From Undibacterium hunanense (GTDB taxonomy: Bacteria; Pseudomonadota; Gammaproteobacteria; Burkholderiales; Burkholderiaceae_D), in contig NZ_JACOGF010000001.1 of the NCBI RefSeq assembly GCF_014284335.1, positions 434,001 to 498,000 on the forward strand: 64,000 nucleotides of DNA. Direction: 5' to 3'. The position numbers and the translations under genes are program-made. Numbering within the stretch: position 1 is the first letter of the stretch; every line of letters begins with the position of its first letter. This document shows positions 1 to 8,254 of the stretch, one piece after another. Under the pieces are notes generated by a model. That model was not told the DNA's origin, searched no databases, and worked only from the letters and a program-made list of their open reading frames with translations.

Positions 1-448
1 GTCCGAAATAGGTGTTGCTGATGTTGAAATGGATATCCATATCGGCATCAGTAAAGCCATAAAAGCTGGGTTCCAGTTCCGGAATACTTGGACGTTCCTG
101 ACGTTGCAGCGGGTCCAGATTGGCCCAGTGACTACCAAGGAAGCGATATGCCGCGATCAGTTGCTGGGCAGCGACGCGTTTGCGTCCCATTTCAGCATCG
201 GCTGTGGCATTGACTGTGCGAATCGGGCCTTGTTTGGCGCGTTCAGCAAAGGAGGCAATGACGGGAGCATGCGCAACGTCGGGCTTGGAAGAGCCATCGA
301 CCGCAGGCACATTTTGCATGGCGTCAAAGTATGCGCGCCAATTTTCAGGAACAGAACCGGGATTATTCAGATACGCTTCATACAGTTCTTCTACGTACGG
401 CGCATTGCCGCCGAACAAGTACGAGTTAGCGTTATATTGTTGCATCAT
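1..448 (-). CDS. sucA: 2-oxoglutarate dehydrogenase E1 (SucA), N-terminal part, cut by window edge
   Basis: Reading the minus strand from an ATG at 448 gives 149 codons open to the window edge, beginning MMQQYNANSYLFGGNAPYVE. This is the conserved N-terminus of the thiamine-dependent E1 subunit of the 2-oxoglutarate dehydrogenase complex, which decarboxylates 2-oxoglutarate in the TCA cycle. Only the N-terminal segment, which helps dock E1 to the E2 core, is present; the thiamine-diphosphate domains lie outside. An AGGTGAG Shine-Dalgarno sits just upstream of two successive ATG codons (448 and 445), so the start is uncertain by one codon. It follows gltA on the same strand, but a strong terminator lies between, so it probably has its own promoter within 449-675. 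Confidence 0.9.
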   Translation of the reverse strand, partial: MMQQYNANSYLFGGNAPYVEELYEAYLNNPGSVPENWRAYFDAMQNVPAVDGSSKPDVAHAPVIASFAERAKQGPIRTVNATADAEMGRKRVAAQQLIAAYRFLGSHWANLDPLQRQERPSIPELEPSFYGFTDADMDIHFNISNTYFG

Positions 449-675
449 CTTGCTCACCTTTCTTCGCGTTTCGCGAGATTAGCGGGTTAATCTAACCTTC
501 CGCGACACGGCCTGACCGGTTAGCGGATTGCACATCAAGTTGTGGGGAAGGGCTTATTCAAACTATCCTCGTGATCCAATCAAAAATCATGCTCTTTTTA
601 TATGACTTTTGATTTAATCGCGAAAGTTATATGTAAAAATCACTTTCGTGCCGAAGCATAGCATATTTAATGAAG
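449..675. other. gene-free spacer upstream of sucA
   Basis: AT-rich stretch with no convincing reading frame. With the terminator and tandem repeat beside it, the gene-free gap runs 449-796. It must hold the sucA promoter because the gltA transcript should end at the terminator at 676-708. I could not assign a -35/-10 pair with confidence. Confidence 0.4.
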
Positions 676-708
676 AAAAAAAAAGCGAGTCGTAAAGACT
701 CGCTTTTT
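676..708 (-). terminator. intrinsic terminator of gltA (bidirectional in form)
   Basis: Perfect 7-bp stem GCGAGTC / GACTCGC (685-691 and 697-703) with a GTAAA loop. On the minus strand it is followed by nine T, and on the plus strand by five T. It lies about 90 nt beyond the gltA stop and should separate the gltA transcript from sucA. Confidence 0.85.
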
Positions 709-731
709 ACAACATCAAAGCTGATTAAAAA

Positions 732-780
732 ATTAACTTCCGCATTAACTTTTCTACATTAACTTCTGCATTAATTCCTG
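732..780. repeat. 12-14-bp tandem repeat downstream of the gltA stop
   Basis: Four consecutive units starting ATTAACTT: ATTAACTTCCGC, ATTAACTTTTCTAC, ATTAACTTCTGC and the diverged ATTAATTCCTG (plus strand). The array begins 16 nt past the gltA stop and ends before the terminator. It resembles arrays at 9713, 12550, 13086 and 25295 in period and position, but not in sequence. Confidence 0.7.
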
Positions 781-796
781 AATCAAGCTTTGTTAA

Positions 797-2101
797 TCAA
801 CGTTTGTCGATAGGTGGCACATCACGCTTGGCGGCACCAACAAACAACTGACGAGGACGGCCAATTTTTTGTTCTGGGTCAGAAATCATTTCTTTCCACT
901 GAGCGATCCAGCCTACTGTACGGGCCAGAGCGAAGATACCGGTGAACAAGGCGGTTGGAATACCCAGTGCGCGCTGTACGATACCAGAGTAGAAGTCAAC
1001 GTTAGGATACAGCTTGCGGCTGACGAAGTATTCGTCTTCCAGAGCAATTTTTTCCAACGCCATCGCCAACTTGAACAGCGGATCGTCCTGCAGACCCAGT
1101 TCTTGCAAGACTTCATAGCAGGTTTCGCGCATCAGTTTGGCACGTGGATCATAGTTTTTATAGACGCGATGACCAAAGCCCATCAGCTTGACGCCAGAAT
1201 TCTTGTCTTTCACCTGCGCGATGAAGTGAGGAATATTGTCGACGCTGCCGATTTCTTCCAGCATGCTCAATGCCGCTTCGTTTGCACCACCGTGGGCAGG
1301 ACCCCACAGACAGGCGATACCGGCAGCGATACAGGCAAATGGATTTGCCCCTGAGGAACCCGCCAGACGCACGGTGGACGTGGATGCATTTTGTTCGTGA
1401 TCAGCGTGCAGGATCAGGATACGATCGAGCGCACGTACCAGTACTTCATTGGTTTTGTATGGTTCACATGGTGTGGAGAACATCATGTGCATGAAATTGG
1501 CACTATAGGACAGGTCATTGCGTGGATACACAAACGGCTGGCCGATAGAGTATTTGTAAGCCATCGCAACCAGTGTAGGCATCTTGGCGATCAGACGAAT
1601 CGCCGACACTTCACGGTGATGCGGATCATTGATGTCCAGTGAGTCATGGTAGAACGATGCCAAAGCACCGACTGTACCTACCAGTACCGACATAGGATGG
1701 GCATCACGACGGAAACCACGGAAGAAGAATTGCATCTGCTCATGCACCATGGTGTGATTGGTGACAGTCGCTACAAATTCTTTCTTTTGATCTGCATTTG
1801 GCAATTCGCCATTCAACAACAGGTAGCAGGTTTCCAGGAAATCGCCGCCATTCACTGCCAGTTGCTCGATCGGGTAACCGCGATACAGCAATTCACCCTT
1901 GTCGCCATCGATGTAGGTGATGGAAGAGTTACAGGCTGCCGTGGACATGAAACCCGGGTCGTACGTGAACATGCCAGTAGCGCCGTACAGTTTACGGATG
2001 TCAATCACGTCAGGACCAATAGAGCCCTTGTAGATCGGCATTTCCAGTGCTGGCGAGCCATCAGAGAAAGATAGGGTGGCTTTTGTTTCAGAATTTGTCA
2101 T
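797..2101 (-). CDS. gltA: citrate synthase
   Basis: 434-residue type II (hexameric, NADH-sensitive type) citrate synthase. It condenses oxaloacetate with acetyl-CoA to start the TCA cycle in the cytoplasm. The catalytic residues are in their family settings: His in [11 protein letters not shown] (about residue 268), His in [14 protein letters not shown] (about 310) and Asp in NVDFYSG (about 370). The length matches bacterial GltA. An AGGAAG Shine-Dalgarno precedes the ATG. It is the last gene of the sdhC-D-A-B-E-gltA run, 60 nt after sdhE, and ends at the terminator at 676-708. Confidence 0.98.
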   Translation of the reverse strand: MTNSETKATLSFSDGSPALEMPIYKGSIGPDVIDIRKLYGATGMFTYDPGFMSTAACNSSITYIDGDKGELLYRGYPIEQLAVNGGDFLETCYLLLNGELPNADQKKEFVATVTNHTMVHEQMQFFFRGFRRDAHPMSVLVGTVGALASFYHDSLDINDPHHREVSAIRLIAKMPTLVAMAYKYSIGQPFVYPRNDLSYSANFMHMMFSTPCEPYKTNEVLVRALDRILILHADHEQNASTSTVRLAGSSGANPFACIAAGIACLWGPAHGGANEAALSMLEEIGSVDNIPHFIAQVKDKNSGVKLMGFGHRVYKNYDPRAKLMRETCYEVLQELGLQDDPLFKLAMALEKIALEDEYFVSRKLYPNVDFYSGIVQRALGIPTALFTGIFALARTVGWIAQWKEMISDPEQKIGRPRQLFVGAAKRDVPPIDKR

Positions 2102-2161
2102 GGCTCTTCCTTCAGATAAGAGGTGAGTCGTTAATCAAAAAAACACAAAAATCAAATTGAC

Positions 2162-2443
2162 TTACGCCGTTTGCAGACGTAGCAATAAAGCATGGACATG
2201 AGGCAGATCGACCTCGGCTTCTGGCTGCTTTTTAGCCATGATCAGATCCATTAATGTATTGTCCGGCAACTCCATCAGACGACTGAAGGCATCCACTTCT
2301 TCATCTGTCAGGGATTCTTCGTGGGCATCCAGAAAACGCGTCAAGATCAAATCGTTTTCCAGCAAACCGCGCCTCGCCCGCCACCGCAGACGTGCCCGCT
2401 TGACCGGGTCGCTTTGATGGGATACAGCTTGTGACTCAGACAT
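2162..2443 (-). CDS. sdhE: SdhE, FAD assembly factor for succinate dehydrogenase
   Basis: 93-residue protein of the SdhE/YgfY (Sdh5) family. It promotes covalent attachment of FAD to SdhA. The family signature RGxxE is present as RRGLLENDLIL near residue 25, followed by the typical helical region with the paired acids (DEEVDAFSRLMELPDN). The N-terminus is slightly extended and polar. A GGAAGAG Shine-Dalgarno precedes the ATG. Its place between sdhB and gltA supports the role. A 107-nt spacer with two hairpins separates it from sdhB. Confidence 0.93.
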   Translation of the reverse strand: MSESQAVSHQSDPVKRARLRWRARRGLLENDLILTRFLDAHEESLTDEEVDAFSRLMELPDNTLMDLIMAKKQPEAEVDLPHVHALLLRLQTA

Positions 2444-2465
2444 AATTAATTCTCTTCCATACTGA

Positions 2466-2534
2466 CTATTTCATGCGATTCTCAGGTCGCCCGTAAAAAC
2501 CGCATGAAATAGCAGCGATGCCCGGAGGCATCGC
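2466..2534 (-). other. two hairpins between sdhB and sdhE
   Basis: The first is a 12-bp perfect stem CTATTTCATGCG / CGCATGAAATAG (2466-2477 and 2501-2512) with a 23-nt loop. The second is an 8-bp perfect stem GCGATGCC / GGCATCGC (2515-2522 and 2527-2534) with a four-base loop. Neither has a T tail on the minus strand. They look like mRNA-stability or processing hairpins that could set the sdhB to sdhE-gltA ratio, rather than terminators. Confidence 0.5.
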
Positions 2535-2550
2535 TTGCAACAACAAAGAC

Positions 2551-3261
2551 TTAGACCGCGCGACGTACCATCAGTTCTTTAATCTTACCGATAGCACGGG
2601 TAGGATTCAGACCTTTTGGACAGACATCCACACAATTCATGATCGTGTGGCAACGGAACAGGCGATACGGATCTTCCAGATTATCCAGACGTGCGCCAGT
2701 TGCTTCATCACGTGAATCAGCAATGAAGCGATAAGCCTGCAGCAAACCTGCCGGGCCCACGAATTTGTCCGGATTCCACCAGAAAGACGGGCAGGAAGTC
2801 GAACAGCAGGCGCACAGGATACATTCATACAGACCATCCAGTTCTTCACGTTCGGCAGGTGACTGCAGACGTTCTTTTTCTGGTGGAATGGAATCATTCA
2901 TCAGGTAAGGCTTGATCGAATTGTATTGCTTGAAGAATTGCGTCATATCCACGATCAGATCGCGAATCACTGGCAAGCCAGGCAAAGGACGCAAGACGAT
3001 AGGTTCGCTCAATTCATTCAGGTTGGTGGTACAGGCCAGACCATTCTTGCCATTGATGTTCATGGCGTCAGAACCACACACACCTTCACGGCATGAGCGG
3101 CGCAGCGCCAGAGAATCATCCACGTCAGACTTGATACGTTGCAATGCATCCAGCAACATCTTGTCTGTATCTTGCAGCTCGACGGTCAGGTCTTGCATGT
3201 AAGGCTTGGCATCCTTGTCCGGATCGTAGCGATAGATTTTAAATTTCAGTGTACGTGCCAT
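2551..3261 (-). CDS. sdhB: succinate dehydrogenase iron-sulfur subunit
   Basis: 236 residues; transfers electrons from SdhA to the membrane quinone site. The [2Fe-2S] ligands lie in CREGVCGSD...GLAC (C57, C62, D65, C77; Asp at the third position is normal in this family). Further on are [13 protein letters not shown] and [14 protein letters not shown], which bind the [4Fe-4S] and [3Fe-4S] clusters. Length is standard. It starts 12 nt after the sdhA stop, so the two are cotranscribed. Confidence 0.98.
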   Translation of the reverse strand: MARTLKFKIYRYDPDKDAKPYMQDLTVELQDTDKMLLDALQRIKSDVDDSLALRRSCREGVCGSDAMNINGKNGLACTTNLNELSEPIVLRPLPGLPVIRDLIVDMTQFFKQYNSIKPYLMNDSIPPEKERLQSPAEREELDGLYECILCACCSTSCPSFWWNPDKFVGPAGLLQAYRFIADSRDEATGARLDNLEDPYRLFRCHTIMNCVDVCPKGLNPTRAIGKIKELMVRRAV

Positions 3262-3273
3262 ATCGGTATCTCT

Positions 3274-5049
3274 TTAGAATGTACGTGGTTTTGGTTTGAA
3301 GGTTTCTACAGTCAGTGGCTTGGTCACGACTGGCTTGTAGTCGAGGCGATTGCCTTCGGAATACCACAAGGTGTGCTTCATCCAGTTAACGTCGTCGCGC
3401 TGCTCATAATCGCGGTGTGCATGCGCACCACGGGATTCTTTACGGGCGGCGGCAGATGTAATCGTTGCCTTGGCTGTTTCGATCAGGTTATCCAGTTCCA
3501 GTGCTTCTACACGTGCAGTATTGAAGACCTTGGATTTATCTTTGAAAGAAACATGCTTGCGACGCTCATCAAGCTCCATAATTTTCTTGTAGCCTGTTTG
3601 CAGCAATTCATCCGTACGGAACACGCCACAATACTGCTGCATGGTGCCACGAATGGCATTGGCAACGTCTTGTACGCGCTCGGAACCGGTACTGGTTTCC
3701 AGCTTGGCCAAACGTGACAGTGCCAGATCAGCTGCATCGGCAGGCAAATCTTTATTGCTGCGTTCTTTCAGCTTGCTGGCCACCACGTGATTACCGGCTG
3801 CGCGACCAAACACCAGCAAATCGAGCAGAGAATTCGTACCCAGACGGTTTGCGCCATGCACGGATACGCAGGCACACTCGCCGATTGCATACAGACCATT
3901 GACGATTTCGCTACCACCGTTTTTAGGTGCCACGACCTGACCATGAATATTGGTCGGGATACCGCCCATTTGATAGTGAATCGTAGGAACGACAGGAATC
4001 GGTTCCTTGGTTGCATCAACGTTGGCAAACTTGTGCGCGATTTCCAGAATCGATGGCAAACGCTTTTGAATTGTTTCAGCACCGATGTGACGCAGATCCA
4101 GCATGACGTGATCTTTGTTCGGACCACAACCACGGCCTTCCTTGATTTCCTGATCCATGGAGCGGGAAACGAAATCACGTGGCGCCAAATCTTTCAGTGT
4201 AGGCGCATAGCGTTCCATGAAGCGTTCGCCCTGGCTATTCACCAGAATACCGCCTTCACCACGCACACCTTCAGTAATCAGGACACCCGCACCGGCAACA
4301 CCAGTTGGGTGGAACTGCCAGAATTCCATATCTTCCAGCGGCAAGCCCACACGTGCTGCCATACCCATACCGTCACCAGTATTGATAAAGGCATTGGTAG
4401 AAGCTTGCCAGATACGGCCAGCACCACCTGTAGCAAAAATAGTGGTCTTGGCTTCCAGCATCATGACTTCGCCGGTTTCCATTTCCAGCGCAACCACGCC
4501 AAGGACATCACCATCAGCATCACGGATCAGATCAATCGCCATCCATTCAACAAAGAAATGGGTACGGGCGCGAACGTTACGTTGATACAAAGTATGCAAC
4601 AAAGCATGACCAGTACGGTCAGCAGCAGCACAGGCGCGCTGTACAGGTTTTTCACCGTAGTTGGCAGTATGACCACCGAATGGACGCTGATAAATCGTGC
4701 CGTCAGCATTGCGGTCAAATGGCATACCAAAATGCTCAAGTTCATACACCACTTTTGGTGCTTCACGGCACATGAACTCGATCGCATCCTGGTCGCCCAG
4801 ATAGTCCGAACCTTTAACGGTATCAAACATATGCCAGAGCCAGCCATCTTCCGACATGTTGCCCAAAGAGGCACCAATACCACCCTGCGCAGCAACGGTG
4901 TGCGAACGGGTAGGGAAAACTTTAGACAGTACGGCAACATTCAGGCCAGCCTCAGCCAATTGCAGCGAGGCACGCATGCCGGAACCGCCAGCACCAACGA
5001 TGACCGCATCAAAACGGCGGCTAGGGATTGTGGATTTAATTGCAGCCAC
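3274..5049 (-). CDS. sdhA: succinate dehydrogenase flavoprotein subunit
   Basis: 591 residues from a GTG start ([21 protein letters not shown]). The open frame extends 18 codons further upstream, but those overlap sdhD and are not SdhA-like. The GTG has a GGAGAG Shine-Dalgarno eight bases upstream and lies two bases after the sdhD stop. The GAGGSGMRA dinucleotide-binding loop, the flavinylated His in [13 protein letters not shown] (H50), [14 protein letters not shown] and the SRSMDQEI segment are all visible. It oxidises succinate to fumarate at the cytoplasmic face of the inner membrane as part of complex II. Confidence 0.98.
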   Translation of the reverse strand: MAAIKSTIPSRRFDAVIVGAGGSGMRASLQLAEAGLNVAVLSKVFPTRSHTVAAQGGIGASLGNMSEDGWLWHMFDTVKGSDYLGDQDAIEFMCREAPKVVYELEHFGMPFDRNADGTIYQRPFGGHTANYGEKPVQRACAAADRTGHALLHTLYQRNVRARTHFFVEWMAIDLIRDADGDVLGVVALEMETGEVMMLEAKTTIFATGGAGRIWQASTNAFINTGDGMGMAARVGLPLEDMEFWQFHPTGVAGAGVLITEGVRGEGGILVNSQGERFMERYAPTLKDLAPRDFVSRSMDQEIKEGRGCGPNKDHVMLDLRHIGAETIQKRLPSILEIAHKFANVDATKEPIPVVPTIHYQMGGIPTNIHGQVVAPKNGGSEIVNGLYAIGECACVSVHGANRLGTNSLLDLLVFGRAAGNHVVASKLKERSNKDLPADAADLALSRLAKLETSTGSERVQDVANAIRGTMQQYCGVFRTDELLQTGYKKIMELDERRKHVSFKDKSKVFNTARVEALELDNLIETAKATITSAAARKESRGAHAHRDYEQRDDVNWMKHTLWYSEGNRLDYKPVVTKPLTVETFKPKPRTF

Positions 5050-5051
5050 TT

Positions 5052-5420
5052 TTATACTCTCCACAAAATCTGTGCAGCATAGCCAGCACAAGCAATCAGC
5101 CACAGAATAGTGGCAACTTGAAATACCAGACGCACAAATACGCTGTGTGTCACATAATCCATCCAGACATCACGCATACCTACCCAGGCGTGATACAACA
5201 GGCAGACGACGACAGAGAATGTCGCCAGTTTGAACCATTGCATGGCAAATATGCCAGCCCATGCTTCGTAAGTGAAATTTTTACCAGTCAAAAACAGACC
5301 CAGCAAAATCACAGTGTACAAAGCCATCACGATGGCCGTGACTCGTTGCGCCAGCCAGTCGCGCAAGCCATAACTTGCACCTACGACCAGGCGCTTTGGA
5401 CCAATATTGTTATTTGCCAT
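5052..5420 (-). CDS. sdhD: succinate dehydrogenase membrane anchor SdhD
   Basis: 122 residues with three predicted membrane helices (about 20-42, 58-80 and 92-115). Early motifs are [27 protein letters not shown] and a later [15 protein letters not shown], where His is the family's haem/quinone-site position. With SdhC it anchors SdhAB and forms the ubiquinone site. It abuts sdhC with no spacer, and its stop lies two bases before the sdhA start, so translation is probably coupled. Confidence 0.95.
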   Translation of the reverse strand: MANNNIGPKRLVVGASYGLRDWLAQRVTAIVMALYTVILLGLFLTGKNFTYEAWAGIFAMQWFKLATFSVVVCLLYHAWVGMRDVWMDYVTHSVFVRLVFQVATILWLIACAGYAAQILWRV

Positions 5421-5828
5421 TTAAAATACTCCAAACAATTTCAGGCCTGTCAGTGCCGCCAACCCCAGACTGATCACCAGAACGCTGACAGCCGACTGGC
5501 GTGCAGATTCCTTATTCAGACCAAAGTGAAGATCCATGAACAAATGACGAATACCAGCACAGAAATGATGCAAGTACGCCCAGACCAGGGCAAGGATGAC
5601 TAACTTGACAAAGACATGAGATGTAAAGCCCTGCAATTCAGCGAACGTCAATTCTGAAGTGAGGCTTTTATCGAGCAAATACAAAATGAACGGCAACAAC
5701 AAGAACATCAACATTCCACTCGCACGATGCAAGATGGAAACAAAGCCCGCCAGTGGCAGCCTGTAGCCAGTCGCATCTATCAGGCGCATTACACCAAAGC
5801 GCGGTCTGGTTTTTACTACTTCAGACAT
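5421..5828 (-). CDS. sdhC: succinate dehydrogenase cytochrome b556 subunit SdhC
   Basis: 135 residues from the ATG at 5828 (MSEVVKTRPRFGVMRLIDATG), preceded by GGGGAG seven bases upstream. An ATG 15 bases further upstream overlaps that Shine-Dalgarno and is less likely. Three membrane helices are visible, with the family motifs HRASGMLMFLLLPF and YLHHFCAGIRHLFMDLHFG; the latter carries the haem-ligand His. It is the first gene of the sdh operon. Confidence 0.96.
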   Translation of the reverse strand: MSEVVKTRPRFGVMRLIDATGYRLPLAGFVSILHRASGMLMFLLLPFILYLLDKSLTSELTFAELQGFTSHVFVKLVILALVWAYLHHFCAGIRHLFMDLHFGLNKESARQSAVSVLVISLGLAALTGLKLFGVF

Positions 5829-5882
5829 AAATAATCTCCCCATTAACTAGTCTGTACATAAACCTTGCAATTTTCGCTCATT

Positions 5883-5899
5883 TTGGTGCATTGCACCAA
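5883..5899. promoter_or_regulatory. 17-bp inverted repeat upstream of sdhC (candidate operator)
   Basis: TTGGTGCATTGCACCAA is an inverted repeat of two 8-bp arms around one base, centred about 62 bp upstream of the sdhC start. It lies in the 214-bp spacer between the GntR gene and sdhC, where the sdh promoter should be. No T tail follows, so an operator is more likely than a terminator. The regulator is unknown. Confidence 0.45.
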
Positions 5900-6042
5900 C
5901 AAAAATCAGCCCAATTTACAAAATATCGCTATCTTAAACCCAAACCCAACACTCTCGCTGAGCACGGATCAACGCGAAACCAGATAATCCCACTCGAAAT
6001 TCATCCATCAATGCAGCCACCAACGCAGCAATACGGCCAGCA

Positions 6043-6876
6043 TTAACTCAATTCATTTCGGTAGTGATGATTAACTGTCAGGTACAAACCACGACGCAAT
6101 TCAACCGGCTTATCACCATACGTGAAAGAAACCCGCTCCACATTGAGCAAAGGCATACCGACATCCACATTCAACAAGGAAGCAACCTGCTCATCCGCAC
6201 AGACAGCACGGATCTGTTCCGACGCGCGTATCATGTGTGTGCCGAATTCAGTTTCAAACAGGCCATACATCGGCCCTTTGTATTCATTCAGGCGCTCAGC
6301 AGTCAAACCCTTGAAGATTGACCCAGGCAACCACAGGTCATCCAGAATGGTAGGCACGCCAGTAAAAGACTGCACCCGGCGGATGAAAACAACAGAATCC
6401 CCGGATTTGATGTCCAGCAGACGTGCCACCTCGGCAGGTGCCCGCATGCGCTTGACTTCAATAATTTTATTTTCAGGATAATGCGGCGCACCTTCGTCTG
6501 GTGCCAGGCGCAAGAAACGGAACTGTGAGCGCGCCTCATGATGAGTCGCCACAAACGTTCCCTTACCCTGCCGCCGTACCACCAGGTTCTCCGCCGACAA
6601 CTCATCAATTGCCTTGCGCACCGTCCCCTGACTGACCTTGAAGCGACTGGCCAATTCCATCTCACTGGGGATCAGTTCACCCGGCTTCCACTCACCCGAT
6701 TGCAGGCTCTGGGTAATCAGGGCTTTTATCTGTTGATATAATGGGCTGAATGTAGGCGAAGCACTCAAGGACGAAGCAGCAACACCAGCACCGGGCGTGA
6801 CCGGGCTGACAGGCTGATTGCTTGCGATAGGTATGATTGAGTTCATAGACTGCAATTTCAACACAAAACCACCCAT
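6043..6876 (-). CDS. GntR-family (HutC/UTRA) transcriptional regulator, probable TCA regulator
   Basis: 277 residues. After a disordered Ser/Pro-rich N-terminus comes a GntR winged helix (about 42-112): LYQQIKALITQSLQSGEWKPGELIPSE, then SRFKVSQGTVRKAIDEL and RRQGKGTFV. A UTRA ligand-binding domain follows (about 115-275). The start is uncertain: the ATG at 6876 and one at 6846 (MNSIIPIASNQ) both have weak Shine-Dalgarnos. It sits between the sdh operon and divergent mdh, and a 20-bp palindrome lies 26 bp upstream of its first possible start. I infer autoregulation and control of neighbouring TCA genes; the ligand is unknown. Confidence 0.88.
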   Translation of the reverse strand: MGGFVLKLQSMNSIIPIASNQPVSPVTPGAGVAASSLSASPTFSPLYQQIKALITQSLQSGEWKPGELIPSEMELASRFKVSQGTVRKAIDELSAENLVVRRQGKGTFVATHHEARSQFRFLRLAPDEGAPHYPENKIIEVKRMRAPAEVARLLDIKSGDSVVFIRRVQSFTGVPTILDDLWLPGSIFKGLTAERLNEYKGPMYGLFETEFGTHMIRASEQIRAVCADEQVASLLNVDVGMPLLNVERVSFTYGDKPVELRRGLYLTVNHHYRNELS

Positions 6877-6902
6877 CCCGTCCAGAACAAACTATCAAGT
6901 AA

Positions 6903-6922
6903 TATGTCTTATATAAGACATA
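6903..6922. promoter_or_regulatory. 20-bp perfect palindrome, probable GntR operator
   Basis: TATGTCTTATATAAGACATA is perfectly self-complementary over 20 bp. It lies immediately upstream of the GntR gene and 280 bp before mdh. The T-rich/A-rich arms around a TATA centre and the placement fit a dimeric winged-helix regulator controlling its own promoter. I found no second full copy in the window. Confidence 0.7.
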
Positions 6923-7201
6923 AGATATTCATTGACACTTCAGCCCGCAGCACCTAAACTCTTGGGAAAAATGGCTGGCAGCCTGCCCAATGCATCTCTG
7001 CCACACCAGTGCAATATAGTTCGAACGTCCTTAATGTAAAGGAAGAAAAACGGCTTCAGCGCTGATTTTGGCTGACTGGCATGGTTTTCAACGGTATCAT
7101 TAAGCGTTTTACACAGTGCCCACACTACCGCAGCATTCGCAACACCCCGTGGGCACGGCATTTGATTGAAATTCGTTTTTACACCACTTCGGAGATGCAT
7201 C
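6923..7201. other. mdh upstream region, no gene seen
   Basis: Spacer between the palindrome and mdh (gene-free gap 6877-7201). No reading frame in it looks protein-coding. It must contain the mdh promoter, but I could not pick a -35/-10 pair with confidence. Confidence 0.4.
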
Positions 7202-8191
7202 ATGGCGAAATCCCCTATGCGCGTAGCTGTTACCGGCGCCGCAGGCCAAATCGGCTATTCCCTTCTGTTCCGTATCGCCAATGGCGACATGCTGGGCAAA
7301 GACCAGCCAGTGATTCTGCAATTGCTGGAAATTCCTGACGAAAAAGCACAAAAAGCGCTGAAAGGCGTCATGATGGAAATCGATGACTGCGCTTTCCCAC
7401 TGCTGGCCGGCATGTCCGCCCACAGCGATCCGCTGACAGCATTCAAAGACATCGATGTTGCCCTGCTGGTTGGCGCACGCCCACGCGGCCCAGGCATGGA
7501 ACGCAAAGACCTGCTGGAAGCCAATGCACAGATTTTCACTGTACAAGGCAAGGCACTGGATGCTGTTGCTTCGCGCAACGTCAAGGTTCTGGTGGTTGGC
7601 AATCCAGCCAATACCAATGCTTACATTGCAATGAAATCGGCACCTTCCCTGCCATCCAAAAATTTCACGGCAATGCTGCGCCTGGATCACAACCGTGCCC
7701 TGTCCCAAGTGGCAGCCAAGGTTGGCAAGCCAGTTGCTGCAATTGAAAAACTGTGCGTCTGGGGCAATCACTCCCCAACCATGTACGCTGACTATCGCTT
7801 CGCAACAGTAGATGGCGCATCTGTCAAAGACCTGATCAATGATCAGGTCTGGAACAAGGATGTGTTCCTGCCTACAGTTGGCAAACGTGGCGCAGCCATC
7901 ATTGAAGCACGTGGCCTGTCTTCTGCTGCATCCGCAGCAAATGCAGCCATTGACCACGTACGTGACTGGGTTCTGGGCACAAACGGCAAGTGGACCACCA
8001 TGGGCATCGCTTCGGATGGTTCTTATGACATCCCTGAAGGCACCATGTTCGGCTTCCCTGTAACAACAGAAAACGGCGAATACAAGATTGTTCAAGGTCT
8101 GGAAATCGACGAATTCTCCCGTGAACGCATCAACATCACTCTCAAAGAATTGCAAGAAGAGCGTGATGGCGTGAAACACCTGGTAGGTTAA
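7202..8191 (+). CDS. mdh: malate dehydrogenase
   Basis: 329 residues from the ATG at 7202 ([20 protein letters not shown]), seven bases after a GGAG. In-frame codons further upstream do not resemble the family. It oxidises malate to oxaloacetate with NAD in the cytoplasm. Visible are the glycine-rich loop GAAGQIG, the substrate Arg loop [24 protein letters not shown] and the catalytic His in [12 protein letters not shown] (H190). These define the cytosolic-type (type 2) enzyme common in Burkholderiales. A long stem-loop follows the stop. Confidence 0.98.
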   Translation: MAKSPMRVAVTGAAGQIGYSLLFRIANGDMLGKDQPVILQLLEIPDEKAQKALKGVMMEIDDCAFPLLAGMSAHSDPLTAFKDIDVALLVGARPRGPGMERKDLLEANAQIFTVQGKALDAVASRNVKVLVVGNPANTNAYIAMKSAPSLPSKNFTAMLRLDHNRALSQVAAKVGKPVAAIEKLCVWGNHSPTMYADYRFATVDGASVKDLINDQVWNKDVFLPTVGKRGAAIIEARGLSSAASAANAAIDHVRDWVLGTNGKWTTMGIASDGSYDIPEGTMFGFPVTTENGEYKIVQGLEIDEFSRERINITLKELQEERDGVKHLVG

Positions 8192-8199
8192 TCAAGTCT

Positions 8200-8233
8200 G
8201 AAGCGGTTTGTGGTCACAATCACAAACCGCTTC
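8200..8233 (+). other. 13-bp perfect stem-loop after mdh
   Basis: GAAGCGGTTTGTG (8200-8212) pairs perfectly with CACAAACCGCTTC (8221-8233) around an 8-base loop, starting nine bases after the mdh stop. No T run follows, so it is likelier an mRNA-stabilising or partial-termination hairpin than a complete terminator. It also bears on the start of the next gene: an in-frame GTG at 8210 lies inside the stem. Confidence 0.6.
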
Positions 8234-8254
8234 AATCAAGACGCCATATTCAAG

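Noticed and set aside
3787..5082. Long open frame (431 codons) antisense to sdhA
   Set aside because: It is the shadow of the strongly coding sdhA frame; the protein has no recognisable domain and no independent Shine-Dalgarno.
4986..5103. Longer sdhA start at 5103
   Set aside because: The extra 18 codons overlap sdhD, are Cys-rich and unlike SdhA; the GTG at 5049 has a good Shine-Dalgarno.
5883..5899. NtrC-type enhancer site reading of the sdhC inverted repeat
   Set aside because: NtrC sites have TGCACCA first and TGGTGCA second; here the arms are in the opposite order, and no sigma-54 promoter is evident.
7109..8179. Long open frame (356 codons) antisense to mdh
   Set aside because: Codon-bias shadow of mdh; Cys/His/Phe-rich translation typical of antisense frames.
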